Source: Hysterium pulicare CBS 123377 (lineage: Eukaryota > Ascomycota > Dothideomycetes > Hysteriales > Hysteriaceae). Taken from it: 64,000 nucleotides of DNA. Below are positions 33,872-45,495 of this stretch, one piece after another. How positions within the stretch are numbered: the stretch's first letter is position 1; each line of letters begins with the position of its first letter. The notes beneath the pieces were generated by a model. That model worked only from the letters and a program-made list of their open reading frames with translations. It searched no databases and was not told where the DNA came from. The stretch covers positions 94,820 to 158,819 of the forward strand of contig AJFK01000658.1 of the NCBI GenBank assembly GCA_000467715.1, read 5' to 3'. The translations under genes were made by a program, and so were the position numbers.

Positions 33872-36800
33872 TCATCTTGACCAGAATACAATGAGCTTGT
33901 CAAAATCATGGTCCCCTAGCTCGTCTATGGTCCGGCTGTCATCAGTCACCAACTGCCGATATAGCTCCAGGCACTTGACTTCATCGCTATCAGCCTCTGC
34001 ACTCTTTCCTAGCCTCCGAAGTCCTCTGGATCGCTTGAAGTATGCACGTGCCTTTTCTGGGGCGTAAATGCTACGGTCGCCGTACACAGTAAGAGCCTTA
34101 TCAAACCAGAGCCTGGCTTCAGTCAGCTTCAGAGTCAGGTGATTTTCATCTATCACTTACACTGCCGTATCGTTTTGTCCTACTCTGGCGTGATGACGAC
34201 CGATGGCCATCGCAATATCTGCTGTACGATGGTGTCCCCGCCCAACGGTGATTTTGTAATGCCTATTGATGTAAGTGTAAGCATCTAATAGTCTTGTGTC
34301 TTTTGTTATACTTACTCTCTCGCTTTCTCTAGATATTTTAGGCTCTCTTGGTACATTCCCCGAGCGAGCTTGGCACATCCCAGACCATGGTAGAATCGAC
34401 CGGTACTTTCCAAAGTTAGCATCATGGGCCTTGCCTAGCTTATGGTCAAACATACATGAAGGACTCTTGGTCATCCTTTCCGAACTTGGCTATTCTGTCG
34501 GCCAAGCCTCCCAAAAGCATTTCTTCCGCTTCAGCATTTCGTCCATCAAGAAGGGCGCATGATGCGGCATTGACAACGGGAAGCGAGATTTTGAAACCCT
34601 CGTAATCATCTAAGCGTTCCATCTCCCAAATAGATTGCTGGAAACATGCTTCGCCCTTCTTCTGATCTAAAGGTCATCAGCACCTAAAGAATGTTGAAAA
34701 GCTCCTCATCCACTCACCACCGTTGATCATATACGCAACACCTAGTTGGTTATATGAGATAGCAAGGCGCATGTCAGTACCAGGGTGTTTACCATCCATT
34801 TCTTGGATCATCATTGCATTGAACATGCTTTGGTTCTGAAGGGCTTCGAATGGGCGATTCATTTCTGCCGTGAGGGTACCACGGTTATGATGAATCTCAG
34901 CCATAGTCGCGTCAATGTGTTTCAGGGTTACTACTTTTTCTAGAGCGGGTTCTTCCTCCAGAAAAATCTTCAACTTGTGGCATACCCGCTCACCAATATC
35001 GCAGAATGTTTCGCCCTTGAGATCTCTATTAGCAGCAAATTCGGATTCTGAATTGGTTGACTTACTTCTGCAGACCTTCCCCTTTCATGGCAATACCAAG
35101 CCGCATCGGTGGCAAGCTTAGCATACTCATATGCGCCAAGGATGTCCTCGCGATTCGTCTGTATATGCCTGGAGAATTGTCTCAATCGGATGATATGTGG
35201 ATACAGATCTTCACATTTTGGCCACCTGCTGATGCTATGCCGCCATGTGAAAAACTGATAAGGCCACGCATCATTTAGGAGGGCAACACAGCTATTGAAA
35301 ACATCTCGGTAATATGCTGCATTCATTCTTCTTCGTACAGCATCCTGGATCAGGCGGGGAATGCTAAGATTACCCGTGTTACGGTCCCTGGCAATGAAGG
35401 AGTAGTTAATAAGCTCGCCCCTAGCTTTGAGATACTCTTCTTGAGTGACTGGGTATTCCGGAATAATGACGTTGTCAGGTGGATTTAACAACGTTCTCTC
35501 CACAACCTGGTCTGGATCCAACATTGACAGGACATCTAACAGGCTGCTAGCCTTGCTATCCAGACTCTCAAGCGCCCACTCCGCAAAATCAGTCTGATGC
35601 CTCGTCGTATCCTCTGTATGCAGCCTCAGGATAGCTTGTTCTCCAGCACCGTCTTGCGAGACTTCGATAAACTGCCCCAACGAATATTGGCCGCGAGTAA
35701 TCATCTTGGCAAGAAATATCAAATGTGTCGGAGAATGGTGAGCTTGGTTACCAAGAGTGATTAACTGCTGCTCATCCCCATCCCTATTGATTAGCTGGCC
35801 CAGGAAAGCAGCCGAATTTTCTGGGTTGAATGGCTCAACAGCTAGTGCGGGATATTTGGCCTCATTCCAAGGCATACGTTTCCGACTAGTGATCAGAATA
35901 GATCCAGACTGACACCCGGCTGGCCAGTAGTCATCAAGAATACTTGCATTGATAACATGGTCCAGAACAAGCAACCAAGTTGCGTGATCCGAATTCCCCG
36001 GGTCGCTGAGATTCTTGAGGGGATTAGCCAGCCAGGCTTTGACGAGTTGTCTGCAGTGAGCATGATCCCTCGCATCTGCTGAGTTTTCTGCGACAAATCC
36101 CAGCCGAATCGCTAAAGAAATGAAGTCATTTGCGAGTTTTGATTCCTCGTCAGCGTGGACCCACAGAATTGCGTCGTATCGATTTTCCATCGCTAGGCAG
36201 AATTCCGCAGCGACTTGAGTTTTACCATAACCCGCCGGGCCGGTTAGAGTCATGGTTTTGAGGATTCCTGGAGATGCACTTGGTTGGAGTGCACTTTCTA
36301 GTCTTTGCAGTAATCCCTGGCGACCGTAGAATTCTTTATTGCGTTTCCCCGGAAGTAAGCTGCAAGGCAAGGCTGGATCAACTTTACCCGTGGAGTCCAA
36401 TAGCTTATCTAGCTGGACTCGTTTGACGAAATTCTCCAATTTGGAATCCAAATTGTGGCCAAGATACTCACGTTGTTTCTTGGATACTACGAAATGCCAC
36501 TCATCTCCAGGATCGCAGCCTGGGGGAGGTTGATGAAGCTCCTCAAATTCATCTGAAAGAGGGGGCTGGTCCTCCAGTAGCCAGTCAATAAGGTCCGATT
36601 TCTTTCCAATTGCAAATGTGAGGGATGCATCTTCGGCAGCCTGCGTGCTTTCATCGACGACCCTATGGCCCGAAGGAGCGCTCGGAATTTCGTCCTCAGC
36701 CTCCTCAGACTCGACCAGAGACCACATGGCTATGTATTGGAGCTCATCGGCAATATGATTGAAGAGCTCGGTATAGGCCTTGTCATCATATACCCCTGAG

Positions 36801-38530
36801 GATCCTGTATGAGTAGAGCGGGATGGAGTGAATCCACAAAGCGGACACTCGGGTATTGTCAAGCGGCTCCCCATCCCGCTGTACTGTTTTATACGGTTGA
36901 GCTGGTTTTGGGTTATCTTTCCGTGTTTCCTGCGGATATGATCCTCATATTCGGCCTCAGCGGCAAACGTCTGGGGAGCGTGGCCAAGTAACTTGCATGC
37001 GTATTGTCGATTGTGGGATTCCATATGTTTAACCCACTCGTTTCGATCATGGAAACAGTGATAGGGCTCTGAACAATCGTCGACGAGGCAGACAAATGGC
37101 TCAAGATCTTTCAGGAAATGGTGTTTCCATCGACGACCGCCCCTTTCTGTTGCCGGTTGGATTCTGCAGCAATAGGGGCAAAGAAATTCCGATGCACCAG
37201 CCGGGACTTTTGGGGCAGGCGGGAACAAACTCGAGTCGACTAGAAGCTGAGTAGACGGTGCGGCCGATTTCAAAGTTGATTGGAATGATGGTTCATACTT
37301 GAACCTATCTTTTACGAATTCGGACGCCATGGTTCCGGAGTACTTTGCTGTACTTGCCGCCTGTATGATTGGTGCAGTTGGACGAAGATTGTGAAATGGG
37401 GCATCCTTTCCAACTTCAAGGATCGATACGCACGTGATCCGCGATGTTGTCCCCGCAGCCCGTTTTTGCTGCTCTTTCGGTGCACTCTCTCTTCTGCCTC
37501 GAAGTTTTTTCTGATGTCTCTGTCGGTAAAGAAAACGCCTGCGCCGTTCTGCATTTGCGACACTGAGTCTTTGCAGTAAACCCTCGCTTGCATCTTTCAA
37601 GCGAAATCGAAGCAAAGTCAACGTGTACTCCTCAAATGCCGATACAATGTCTACTCCTTCCGTATCGTAGAACATTTCTGCTGCGGCTCTTTGGTTCTGT
37701 GCGGCAATCGGGCGGCTTCCCCTTATCGCAATGGAGAGCCTGTGCAGTCTCTGGACCGCCGATATTATGCCGACGAGGGGAGGGAATTCTCGACTTTCTT
37801 CTTTGCTACTCTTCGAGCTAGATGTCCCTGTTCTGAATGAGGATACTGTTGAGACCGAAGTATCCGTATCTGCCCCGTCGTACAGGTTTTCTGCAGCTCT
37901 TACTTGTTCTTGGTCCCCATCGCCGCTGTGGTAACCTGAGAGTCGTTTCAAATGCCTCTGGAGGTTGTGAAGCTGACCCATAACCAGCTCAACTACATCT
38001 CCATGCTCAAGTAACCGATAGTCAAGGGACGCATTCCCTTCCGCAAAGACACCTTAACGAGTCACTAGTTAGCCTCCGAAATCATTCGCGGCCGAGATCA
38101 TCCATCTCTACAACAGTACCGGTCCTGTACGGCAAAGCAACATGGGTAATTCCGAATGTTAGCTACGCCCCGACCTTTACTGCCTGAGATATCTAATAGA
38201 AGAGGAATCGTTTTCCAATCCATGGTAGTTTCCAGACATCTTTCGAGATTCACTCCTCAGCCTACCTCCCTAAATGGGTATGGTAGTGAAGAATAGCTAC
38301 GCTGATCTCCTTTAAAAACGAAACAACGAATGTTTTTCTTGCCAACCAATTTCTGGGATTTGCTCACCTATATTATCTGCCCACAGATTGAATCTCGCTC
38401 TTTGTGTCTCCAAACAATCAACCTCCTCATCAGGCTGGTCGTTGAGTGGGAGACCACTTTGCTCCGCGATCCGTGCATCGAACAAGTCTGCGCAACTCTT
38501 TGCGTTTGTCTGAATTTGCAACGACTCCAT
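33872..38530 (-). CDS. STAND/NLR protein: zinc-finger region, NB-ARC, TPR-like repeats (1363 aa)
   Basis: Seven exons (38530-38368, 38052-35066, 35015-34718, 34666-34456, 34405-34316, 34262-34161, 34112-33872) splice in phase to 1363 residues. Residues 1-80 hold a helical fungal N-terminus (CADLFDARIAEQSG ... ARFNLWADNI). Residues ~345-460 carry C2H2-like Cys/His pairs (FLCPYCC, FVCLVDDCSEPYHCFHD, CPLCGF). The NB-ARC part begins at FYGRQGLLQRLESAL; Walker A is GPAGYGKTQ (~659), Walker B is TWLLVLD (~747) and a sensor-like GSILITSR is at ~771. The C-terminal ~350 residues contain TPR-like helices (ISYNQLGVAYMI, RFYHGLGCAKLARGMYQESLKYLEKA, RAYFKRSRGLRRLGKSAEA). Such proteins are cytosolic switches for non-self recognition or programmed cell death. 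Intron 1 is long (315 nt), so the N-terminus is the least certain part. It is divergent from the DUF7580 gene. Confidence 0.9.
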
Positions 38531-39020
38531 CTCAGAGGCTTCTCCGGGATGATACTGATCCCAAAAATGATGAGAACTAGAACCCTTCAATGACTTTCAC
38601 GACGAAAGCCAGAAATGGGGCGGGCCAGCCCAGACATTGGAAATGCAGTGAGAGAAGAATTGGGCCCCGCCAAGAAATTGCTTGCCTGAACCACCCACTC
38701 CCATCACTTCTATGCGCGTTGGATGCGAGATAACGGACCACGCATGGTTCGCAGCCGGTTTCAGCGGAGGTTGCATCAGGCTTCCGTATACACCCACGAG
38801 GCAAACGGTTCGCGATGCTTACGACTTCCGGTCAGTCTGTTCGGTCAAGGTTTGGTACGTGGATTGGCCCACGTCTTCCCGCCTCATTCAGCCTTGTCGC
38901 AAGGCTCAACATGGACCCCCACCTTGGTGACTATCAAGACAATCATCACTGCCCGCTGTCCTACGCCGACTTCTGTCGCAACATTTCCCTCCGTTGTGTG
39001 CCCACATAGCACTCCTCACC
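38531..39020. promoter_or_regulatory. shared intergenic region of the NLR and DUF7580 genes
   Basis: The 490 bp between the two start codons must contain both promoters. Nothing in it reads as a gene. Shared regulation is an inference from the head-to-head layout; I see no defined operator. Confidence 0.5.
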
Positions 39021-41149
39021 ATGATCGTCCTCGAAGTCTTCGGGCTCGCACTAGGAGTTGCCCCACTAGTGCTCGAGCTCATCAAGCACCACAAGAAAGC
39101 CATCGCACCTCTCAGCGCCGCTAATGCGAACACCCATAGAGAATGGACCGATGAGTTCTTTGATGATCTTCATTATGAGGTATCAACTTTGAGATTGACT
39201 CTACACAATTTCGTCAACCATCTTCCAATCGAAGACGAGCTTAAGGACCGGCTAGTGGATCCTTCAGTGGTCGATCTGTCGCTTTGGAAAAACCCTTCCC
39301 CCGATCTTTGGTACGCCTTCAATAGCCGTCTCTCCTTCTGCGCCGAAGATTTCACTAGGTCCCTGGATACGGTGTTGTCTCACTTGGCCAAAGTCATTTC
39401 CGATAACTCTCTCCCTGTGCGGATAAAGGGTGAAAATGTTAAGGTATGGTCGTGCCTCTCCATCGAGATTTTCTAATCTTATCAATAGCTCATTCATGAG
39501 GATACTTCCTTCAGGAAGCTAGAGGATATTTTGAAAACACGATCGATTGGCCTGGGACTGAAACTGAAATTCGGGTTGAGGGTAGATAAACGAAAGAGAC
39601 TGATGGATAAGATCTCCAAGCACAATGCCAGGCTTCAAAATATGCTGCAACAGACGACTGAAAATGGGTTGCCTTCTCCACCGCCTCGGAAACGTACATT
39701 CGAAAACTGTATACCACACTTCAATTTACGCGATCGTGTGAATGCCCTGCGTGACAAATTTGGTCGTATTTGGTGTAGATGCACGAACCATGACTTGCGT
39801 CTCGGGCTGCTGAAATCTTGGAGAGATGAGGATACTGTGTCCTTGGACATGGCCATGAATTTGTCTAAGGATCCGGATTCTGAATGCAGATGGGGGGAAA
39901 GCAAACTACAAATCAATCTTAGGGAGTGAGTAGGTCCACAACGCCATAGCAAACATACTAATAGTGGTCTAGAGCTTCTCAGAAGAAGCGTGCCCATGTT
40001 GCATTTGCCGATGAGTCGCCTGAACGAGCCACGAGACAAGAGAGTACTTCTACTAGCATAACAGGATCTACCCACGAACTCAGCCCGCCTAATAGTCCAC
40101 TTAGTGCTTCTCCTAGCAATACATTGAATATGACTGGATTGCCGGAGCATGAATTGAAGCCCGCCGGCAGGCCCCATCACCGTATTATGGTCGATTCATT
40201 ATGCGACACCATCGAAAGCGGCCTTCGGCAAAGAGCCCGGTCTCAACTCCATTTTGAAGAAGACATGCTATGGCATGCGCCATCTTCTGAACGGCAGGTG
40301 ATTGATGTTTCTCATCCTGGGACGTCACTAGCAACGCTGCTGTCCAATGGCTACAAACTCAAAATGAAACACAAGACAATCCTTCAAGTCATTCTGGCTC
40401 AGTCACTTTTCTTCTACCCATGGAATGACCATGATATCAACAAACATTCACTGTACTTCTTTGGCAAAGACGATCGCGATTTTACCAAACCATTTACGAG
40501 TCTCACTGTTGAATCCATGGGTGACATTGATTCCGACCCAATATACATGTCCAAACTGTTTCGAAACCGACCTCTTGTATCCCTGGCCACTCTTTTACTC
40601 GAACTTGAACTTGGCGCAGATATCAAGTCCAGTTACCTCGAAGAAGACCTTTCCGACGACGGATCGCCGAATATCAACACCGACTTTTTCACCGCAGGTC
40701 GCTTGCTTGAGGAGAACAGGGACAATCTGTACTGTGGGATCAGAGAAGCAATTGAAGCTTGTTTAGAGTGTGAATTCGGCACTCCGACCGCAAGTCTGGA
40801 TGATCCAGACTTTCGACAAGCGGCGTATGAACGTATCGTGCTGCCACTCGAGGCCGAGCTGGAGAGAGGCTTCAAAGTCACTGTCCAGAGCCTAAATAAC
40901 GATCCCGAGGCCTCTCAGGATCATCGTAATTTTGTCACAAGTCTACCTGGTGTAAAGCACGCGAGGAAAGACTCAAAGGTCAGTCCCAAAGATTTTGGAA
41001 TGGATGTAAAATGCCAACCAGCTGCAGTTTTAGAGTCCTTTCAACGTCCAGAGGGTATGGCTCTTTGCTCCATTGCGACAGGCGATTCGATCCCAATCTT
41101 CGAGGCTACGGCGCCGATTGCGACATCAATCACGCCTGTCAATAGCTGA
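39021..41149 (+). CDS. DUF7580-domain protein (678 aa)
   Basis: Exons 39021-39443, 39489-39925 and 39973-41149 splice in phase to 678 residues. The N-terminus is a hydrophobic helix (MIVLEVFGLALGVAPLVLELI), as in HeLo-like and DUF7580 proteins. Then come EDELKDRLVDPSV, RLMDKISKHNARLQNMLQQ, a Ser/Pro-rich linker, and the C-terminal DUF7580 core: GTSLATLLSNGYKLKMKHKT, RNRPLVSLATLLLELELGAD and AIEACLECEFGTPTASLDD with QAAYERIVLPLEAEL. The family is very expanded in Pezizomycotina; a kinase-like fold and a link to prion or incompatibility signalling have been proposed, with no biochemical proof that I can cite. Its position head to head with an NLR gene suggests a functional pair. The ATG at 39021 is the first true ATG of the frame. 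Confidence 0.92.
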
Positions 41150-41280
41150 TATTTCACGACAGCGAGTTGGTAACTTTGATAAAATTAGTGTTTTGAGTCG
41201 GTTTTATTCATCTTATATTTTAGTTGGCTTCAATTGTCTTTCGTAAGCGATGATACCTTGGGACGGCGCGGCTTGGTATT

Positions 41281-41704
41281 TTATTCTGGACGGTGTTCTA
41301 GTATTCCTTTTTTGGTGTCATCATGATGGTGGTAAACTGCATAGCGAGGGCGTCTTGAAGTAGAAGTGTTCCGGATCTTAGCGATCTTGTTCAGTTGCAA
41401 TGGCATCGGCTTCGAAGTGGTCGACGTCGTAGAGTGGCATTTTGACTCGAGAGGAAGAGTCTGGGCAAGTGAAGTCCTGGTCTGCTTGGTGTTCTCTTAA
41501 TCATTGAACTTTGTCACCACTTACGCGTAGTTGAGCTTTACGGACTTCCTTTTCCAGCTTGATTGCCCACTTCTGTCGGAAAGATCGGCGCATTGAAGGG
41601 CTCTCGACGCATGTCCCCGGTTGTTTTTGATTGACAATCTTCTGATGTAACGTGTCGATAAGCACCGTACGCTTTTCGGTGAGCCCATCTTCAGTCAGAC
41701 CCAT
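41281..41704 (-). CDS. small hypothetical protein (119 aa)
   Basis: Two exons of 180 nt each (41704-41525 and 41460-41281) give 119 residues. Exon 1 (MGLTEDGLTEKRTVLIDTLHQ ... KLEKEVRKAQLR) is helical and charged; exon 2 is basic and Ser/Thr-rich with a His/Asp cluster (YAVYHHHDDTKK). The donor is a perfect GTAAGT and the acceptor CCCAG. Without splicing the protein ends seven residues after the donor. I do not recognise a family. The gene lies tail to tail with the DUF7580 gene and divergent from the MFS gene, with 212 bp between the two starts. Confidence 0.45.
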
Positions 41705-41916
41705 TGCTTTCGCGCTCTGCTCTCAGTCAGTAGAAGTCATCGTCATGGCCATGGACCCGCGTCGGATGTAACGCTGTAGTTCTAAGCCAAGCCGTCGCAT
41801 CCTGGTTAGCTTGCCGCCCCCGCATCGCAATCCCCGGACTTGCTACGTCGCTGTCCGCAGCAATCCCTTTCCCTGGCCTTTATCCCTATAAGTGGACTCG
41901 CCTTGGGTCTGCAATA

Positions 41917-43671
41917 ATGGCTTCATTGGATAAGCCCATGGCAGACGAGAAGATTGAGAATCCGGACGCTTCTGGAGACGCCGCGCATTCGGCAAGATTG
42001 GCGAAAAAGGTGCTGTGGAAGTTGGATTCGCGGTTTGTCGCTTTCATCATTCATCATTAAACCTCCTACTTTTTCGCCTTTCCGACGCGTGTATTATTGA
42101 TTGTTGGCCTGACTTTACTGATTCCGTCAGGCTCTTGCCCGTACTCGCATTGCTGTTCCTCTGCTCATTCATTGATCGCACCAACGTTGGTAACGCCAAA
42201 ATCCTCGGTCTCCAGAAGAGTATCCATATCACCGATCATCAATATGCCATAGGACTGTGCGTCTTCTATGCTACATACATCGCCAGGTACGTTCTCGGTG
42301 CTTTTGTGCACGAAACCTGAACTCCGCTTAACTAGAATCGCAGTGAGCTGCCGAGTAATCTTGTCCTGAAAAGGATGTCTCCCAAAATATGGCTGCCTCT
42401 GCTAACAGCCATCTGGGGGTTACTCACCATGTGCCTTGGCTTTGTTAGCAACTTCTCCTCCTTTGTAGCAGTCCGCGCCCTCCTCGGTTGCGCAGAGGGC
42501 GGGCTCTTACCTGGCATGATCCTTTATCTATCGCATTTCTACAAGCGCACTGAGTTCGCTTTACGCATTGGAATCTTTTACACGGCGGCCTCCCTTTCCG
42601 GCGCCTTTGGAGGTCTCCTTGCCAGAGGGCTTTCCGCTATTGGGCCCAGAGGGGGCTTGGAAGGGTGGCGGTGGATACTGATCATTGAGGGGTTAATTAC
42701 CGTTGTATGTGGCGCATTCAGCTTCTTCGCGCTGCCCAACTCGATCGAATCTGCACGATTCTTGCGACCCCATGAGAAAGATTTTGCCCGCCATAGGTTG
42801 CTCCAAGAGGCATCCCTTAGTGCGCTCGGCGAGCCAGTGTAAGTCTCAGACACGACCGAGCGCCTTCCCCCGAAAAGTATTCTTTAGCATAATTCTAACT
42901 AACAACCGCCCCAGCACGTACTATGAAGAAATGTTTTCCTGGTCCGAAGTCCGCCGCGGCGTCTTGAACGTTCAAGTCTGGCTCTCGGCAACCAGCTATT
43001 TCGCCATCCTTTCGGGGCTCTACTCATTCGGCCTCTTCCTCCCTACCATCATCAACAACCTCAAGTTCGCGCACAATCCTGACCAAGCACAGCTCTGGAC
43101 CGTCATCCCCTACGCCGTGGCCGCCGTCTTCACCGTCATGATTGCCCTCTTATCCGACCGCCTGGCTCTCCGTGGCATTCTGATGCTATTCACGCTCCCA
43201 ATTGCCATCATCGGGTATGCTATCATCTCTGTGAGTAAACATGCCAAAGTGCAGTATGGAATGACGTTCATGATGGCCACGGGGCTCTACGCAAGCGTGC
43301 CACCTGTGCTTGTGTGGAATAGTAACAACAGTGCCGGGCATTACAAGAGAGCGACGACGAGTGCACTGCAGCTAGCTATTGCGAACTCGGGAGGATTCCT
43401 TGCCAGTTTCATCTACCCGTCCAAGCAAGCGCCGCAGTTCCATAAGAGCCATACCATCATTCTGGGGCTGTTATGTGCGGCTTGGATTCTGTAAGTTCCC
43501 TTGGTTCTTTGACGTGTTCGAAACGAACAGTTCAGACTGATGACGCTCGACAGTGTTCTCGCCAATGTGTTGTGGTGCTGGAAGATCAATCGTGATAAGG
43601 AGAGTGGCAAGCATGCCCTTTTTGAAGGAAGCGGGGATGATCGTGATCCGAACTTCAAAATGGTACTGTAG
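41917..43671 (+). CDS. MFS transporter, allantoate/nicotinate permease (ACS) type
   Basis: Five exons (41917-42032, 42131-42286, 42344-42838, 42915-43490, 43554-43671) splice in phase to 486 residues. FLCSFIDRTNVGNAKILGL after the first helix, YATYIASELPSNLVLKRM, and RALLGCAEGGLLPGMILYLS are standard for the Dal5/Tna1-like anion:cation symporter group. About twelve hydrophobic helices are visible, with a cytoplasmic N-terminus rich in Asp and Ala. The family imports allantoate, nicotinate, vitamins and similar organic anions across the plasma membrane. The substrate here is unknown. All four introns are 45-98 nt with GT-AG ends, so the model is solid. Confidence 0.95.
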
Positions 43672-43952
43672 GACGATTAACATCTAATTGTTCATAGCAG
43701 CTAGAGAATCTATATCCAGATAGTTTGCTTTTTCAGATTGCCATCCCAAACGGCCAAGCTAATGCCCCCTAAACACCGCTAGAGAAGCTCGAGGACCTCC
43801 AGCTGCGGGAGTAGACTGGAAGAATGAGTCAGCTTAAGGATGGCACCTGGCTCTAACGCTTTTCCCCGAGCCTAAATCAGCTTGGTGAGCTGGTGGTAAA
43901 GAAGGCACAGACCCACCCTCCGCCAACGACAAATCATCGGAACCAATGAGAA

Positions 43953-44069
43953 CTCAACGCAAAATCAAAGAGCAACACCGTTACATCATTCCATGAAATC
44001 AACCAAGAATGAGAGCTTTATATAGAATCACCGCTTACGCATGGTTGAGCTTTACCAAGCTCTTCTTCA
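43953..44069 (+). repeat. duplicated ~115-bp segment, copy A
   Basis: The segment starts ctcaacgcaaaatcaaag and ends at about cttcttcaa. It recurs in direct orientation at 55249-55363 with about 90% identity by eye (a 2-bp gap plus about nine substitutions). It lies about 165 bp upstream of the RING gene start. There are no terminal repeats in this copy. Confidence 0.85.
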
Positions 44070-44233
44070 ACGACGAATCATTATGACACCTCAAAGTGGG
44101 AGGAGCGATCGCCCACGCCGAATGCCAAAATGCCTTTCTCTTTGTTGAAGCTTCTCACCAAAAAGTAGTTGTGTACACCGGACATTGGGCATCGTTGAAC
44201 ACGTCCACGACTGAGAACTCCGTGCCATCCACA

Positions 44234-45139
44234 ATGACTACCCAAGGACGCCTACCGACTCAAACCGAGTTCCTCGCAAGCGGTCTTATTGCCTGCAACT
44301 CGAACACTCCTCTTCGCACGCAGCCAACATGCTCTGTCTGCCACCACCTAATTAACTCCACCACACGCGATCCCGAAGACGGTGACATCGTTCAACTCCG
44401 CCCTTGCAACCACCTTCTCCACCAGACCTGTGCGCACTCCCGGTTCGGGAGTTCTGACGATGCGCATAACACATGCCCTACATGCAACGTTGTTTTGTTC
44501 AGTTCCACAGCCGGTGACGTTGATGCTGATCGGGCTCCTCACAACGACCTACCAGCATCTTCTCCGGGCATCCAACATAATGGAACGACTGGACCAGGCT
44601 TCTTTGGGCGAGGTCATCAAGTCGCTATGAATATCGATAATACAGGGGTGCCCTTGCAACGACTAGCCATGCTCCGCGCACTTGCACATCCAATCCCTTT
44701 CATGCCGTTGCTTTACCAAAATGCTGCGAGCTTCGGCTTCACTGCCATCAACAACCATACCCGATCCACCACGACCGCCACGCATACCAACCGCAACAAC
44801 GGTGTCGGTCCGCGTAATGGCGCCAATGTTCACAGCAATACACCACGTGGAAGAATCGTCAATAGCGACGACCCTCCAATCCACCAAACTCGAGGATGGA
44901 TATCGGAAAGCGGGAAGACGATTATCGGTGATGGAAACAACATCGTTGGGAAGGACAATCGTATCACGGGAGACGGTGTACGTGTCGCTGGGAACAATAA
45001 TCGGGTCACCGGCAATGGGTGCCAGGTCACGGGCGATGGCAATCATATTACCGGCGATAGGAATACCATCTTTGGCAACTACAATGTGATCCTAGGCCAG
45101 AGCAATGAGAGTATTGGACTTTATAATACTGGAAATTGA
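44234..45139 (+). CDS. RING-type zinc finger protein with repeat-built C-terminus (301 aa)
   Basis: A single exon of 301 residues starts at the first true ATG (acaATGACTACC). Residues ~35-90 form a RING-H2-like finger: CSVCHHLI, then RPCNHLLHQTC and CPTC as the last pair, so an E3 ubiquitin ligase role is likely. The middle is low-complexity Asn/Thr/His-rich. Residues ~225-300 are a run of short units around G-x-G/N-N-x-hydrophobic-x-G (IIGDGNNIVGKDNRITGDG ... NRVTGNG ... NHITGDRNTIFGNYNVI), a pattern expected to wind as a beta-solenoid. I do not know a described family combining these two parts. The repeats could be a binding or assembly module. Confidence 0.75.
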   Translation: MTTQGRLPTQTEFLASGLIACNSNTPLRTQPTCSVCHHLINSTTRDPEDGDIVQLRPCNHLLHQTCAHSRFGSSDDAHNTCPTCNVVLFSSTAGDVDADRAPHNDLPASSPGIQHNGTTGPGFFGRGHQVAMNIDNTGVPLQRLAMLRALAHPIPFMPLLYQNAASFGFTAINNHTRSTTTATHTNRNNGVGPRNGANVHSNTPRGRIVNSDDPPIHQTRGWISESGKTIIGDGNNIVGKDNRITGDGVRVAGNNNRVTGNGCQVTGDGNHITGDRNTIFGNYNVILGQSNESIGLYNTGN

Positions 45140-45495
45140 CGTTTGGCGATCTTATCGAGATCCTGGGGTCTTGTTGTTGGAAGAAGCATGGGTATCGGTG
45201 GAGGAGAATAGGATCAAGTGATCAAGCTTATTTTTCCTAATACAGAATCATTCGTTTTACTGTACACTCTTACAATAGATCTCATAACTCTTCTAAATCT
45301 TGGCTTCAAATCAACCTTACAACGGCTCTTTTTGCTGCCCGCATACACTGTTTGATCTTAGTAATAGAGTCCTACAGAAGTATCTAGCTCCTAGGCCCGG
45401 ACTTCGCCTAAGCACCAGGTCTCAATTGATTGCCTGCGCTTTAAGACATCCGTAGCTAACCCTTGCTGCATGGAGCTCTTTAAGCGCGTACATCC
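45140..45495. other. intergenic, no gene seen
   Basis: This is the 3' flank of the RING gene; no gene or repeat is recognised. Confidence 0.4.

Noticed and set aside
39635-40180. 181-residue minus-strand frame
   Set aside because: Antisense to the DUF7580 gene and crosses one of its introns; no independent support.
33018-45139. A biosynthetic gene cluster joining the AsaB-like gene, NLR, DUF7580, MFS and RING genes
   Set aside because: No core synthase is present and the middle genes belong to recognition or regulatory families; linkage alone does not support it.
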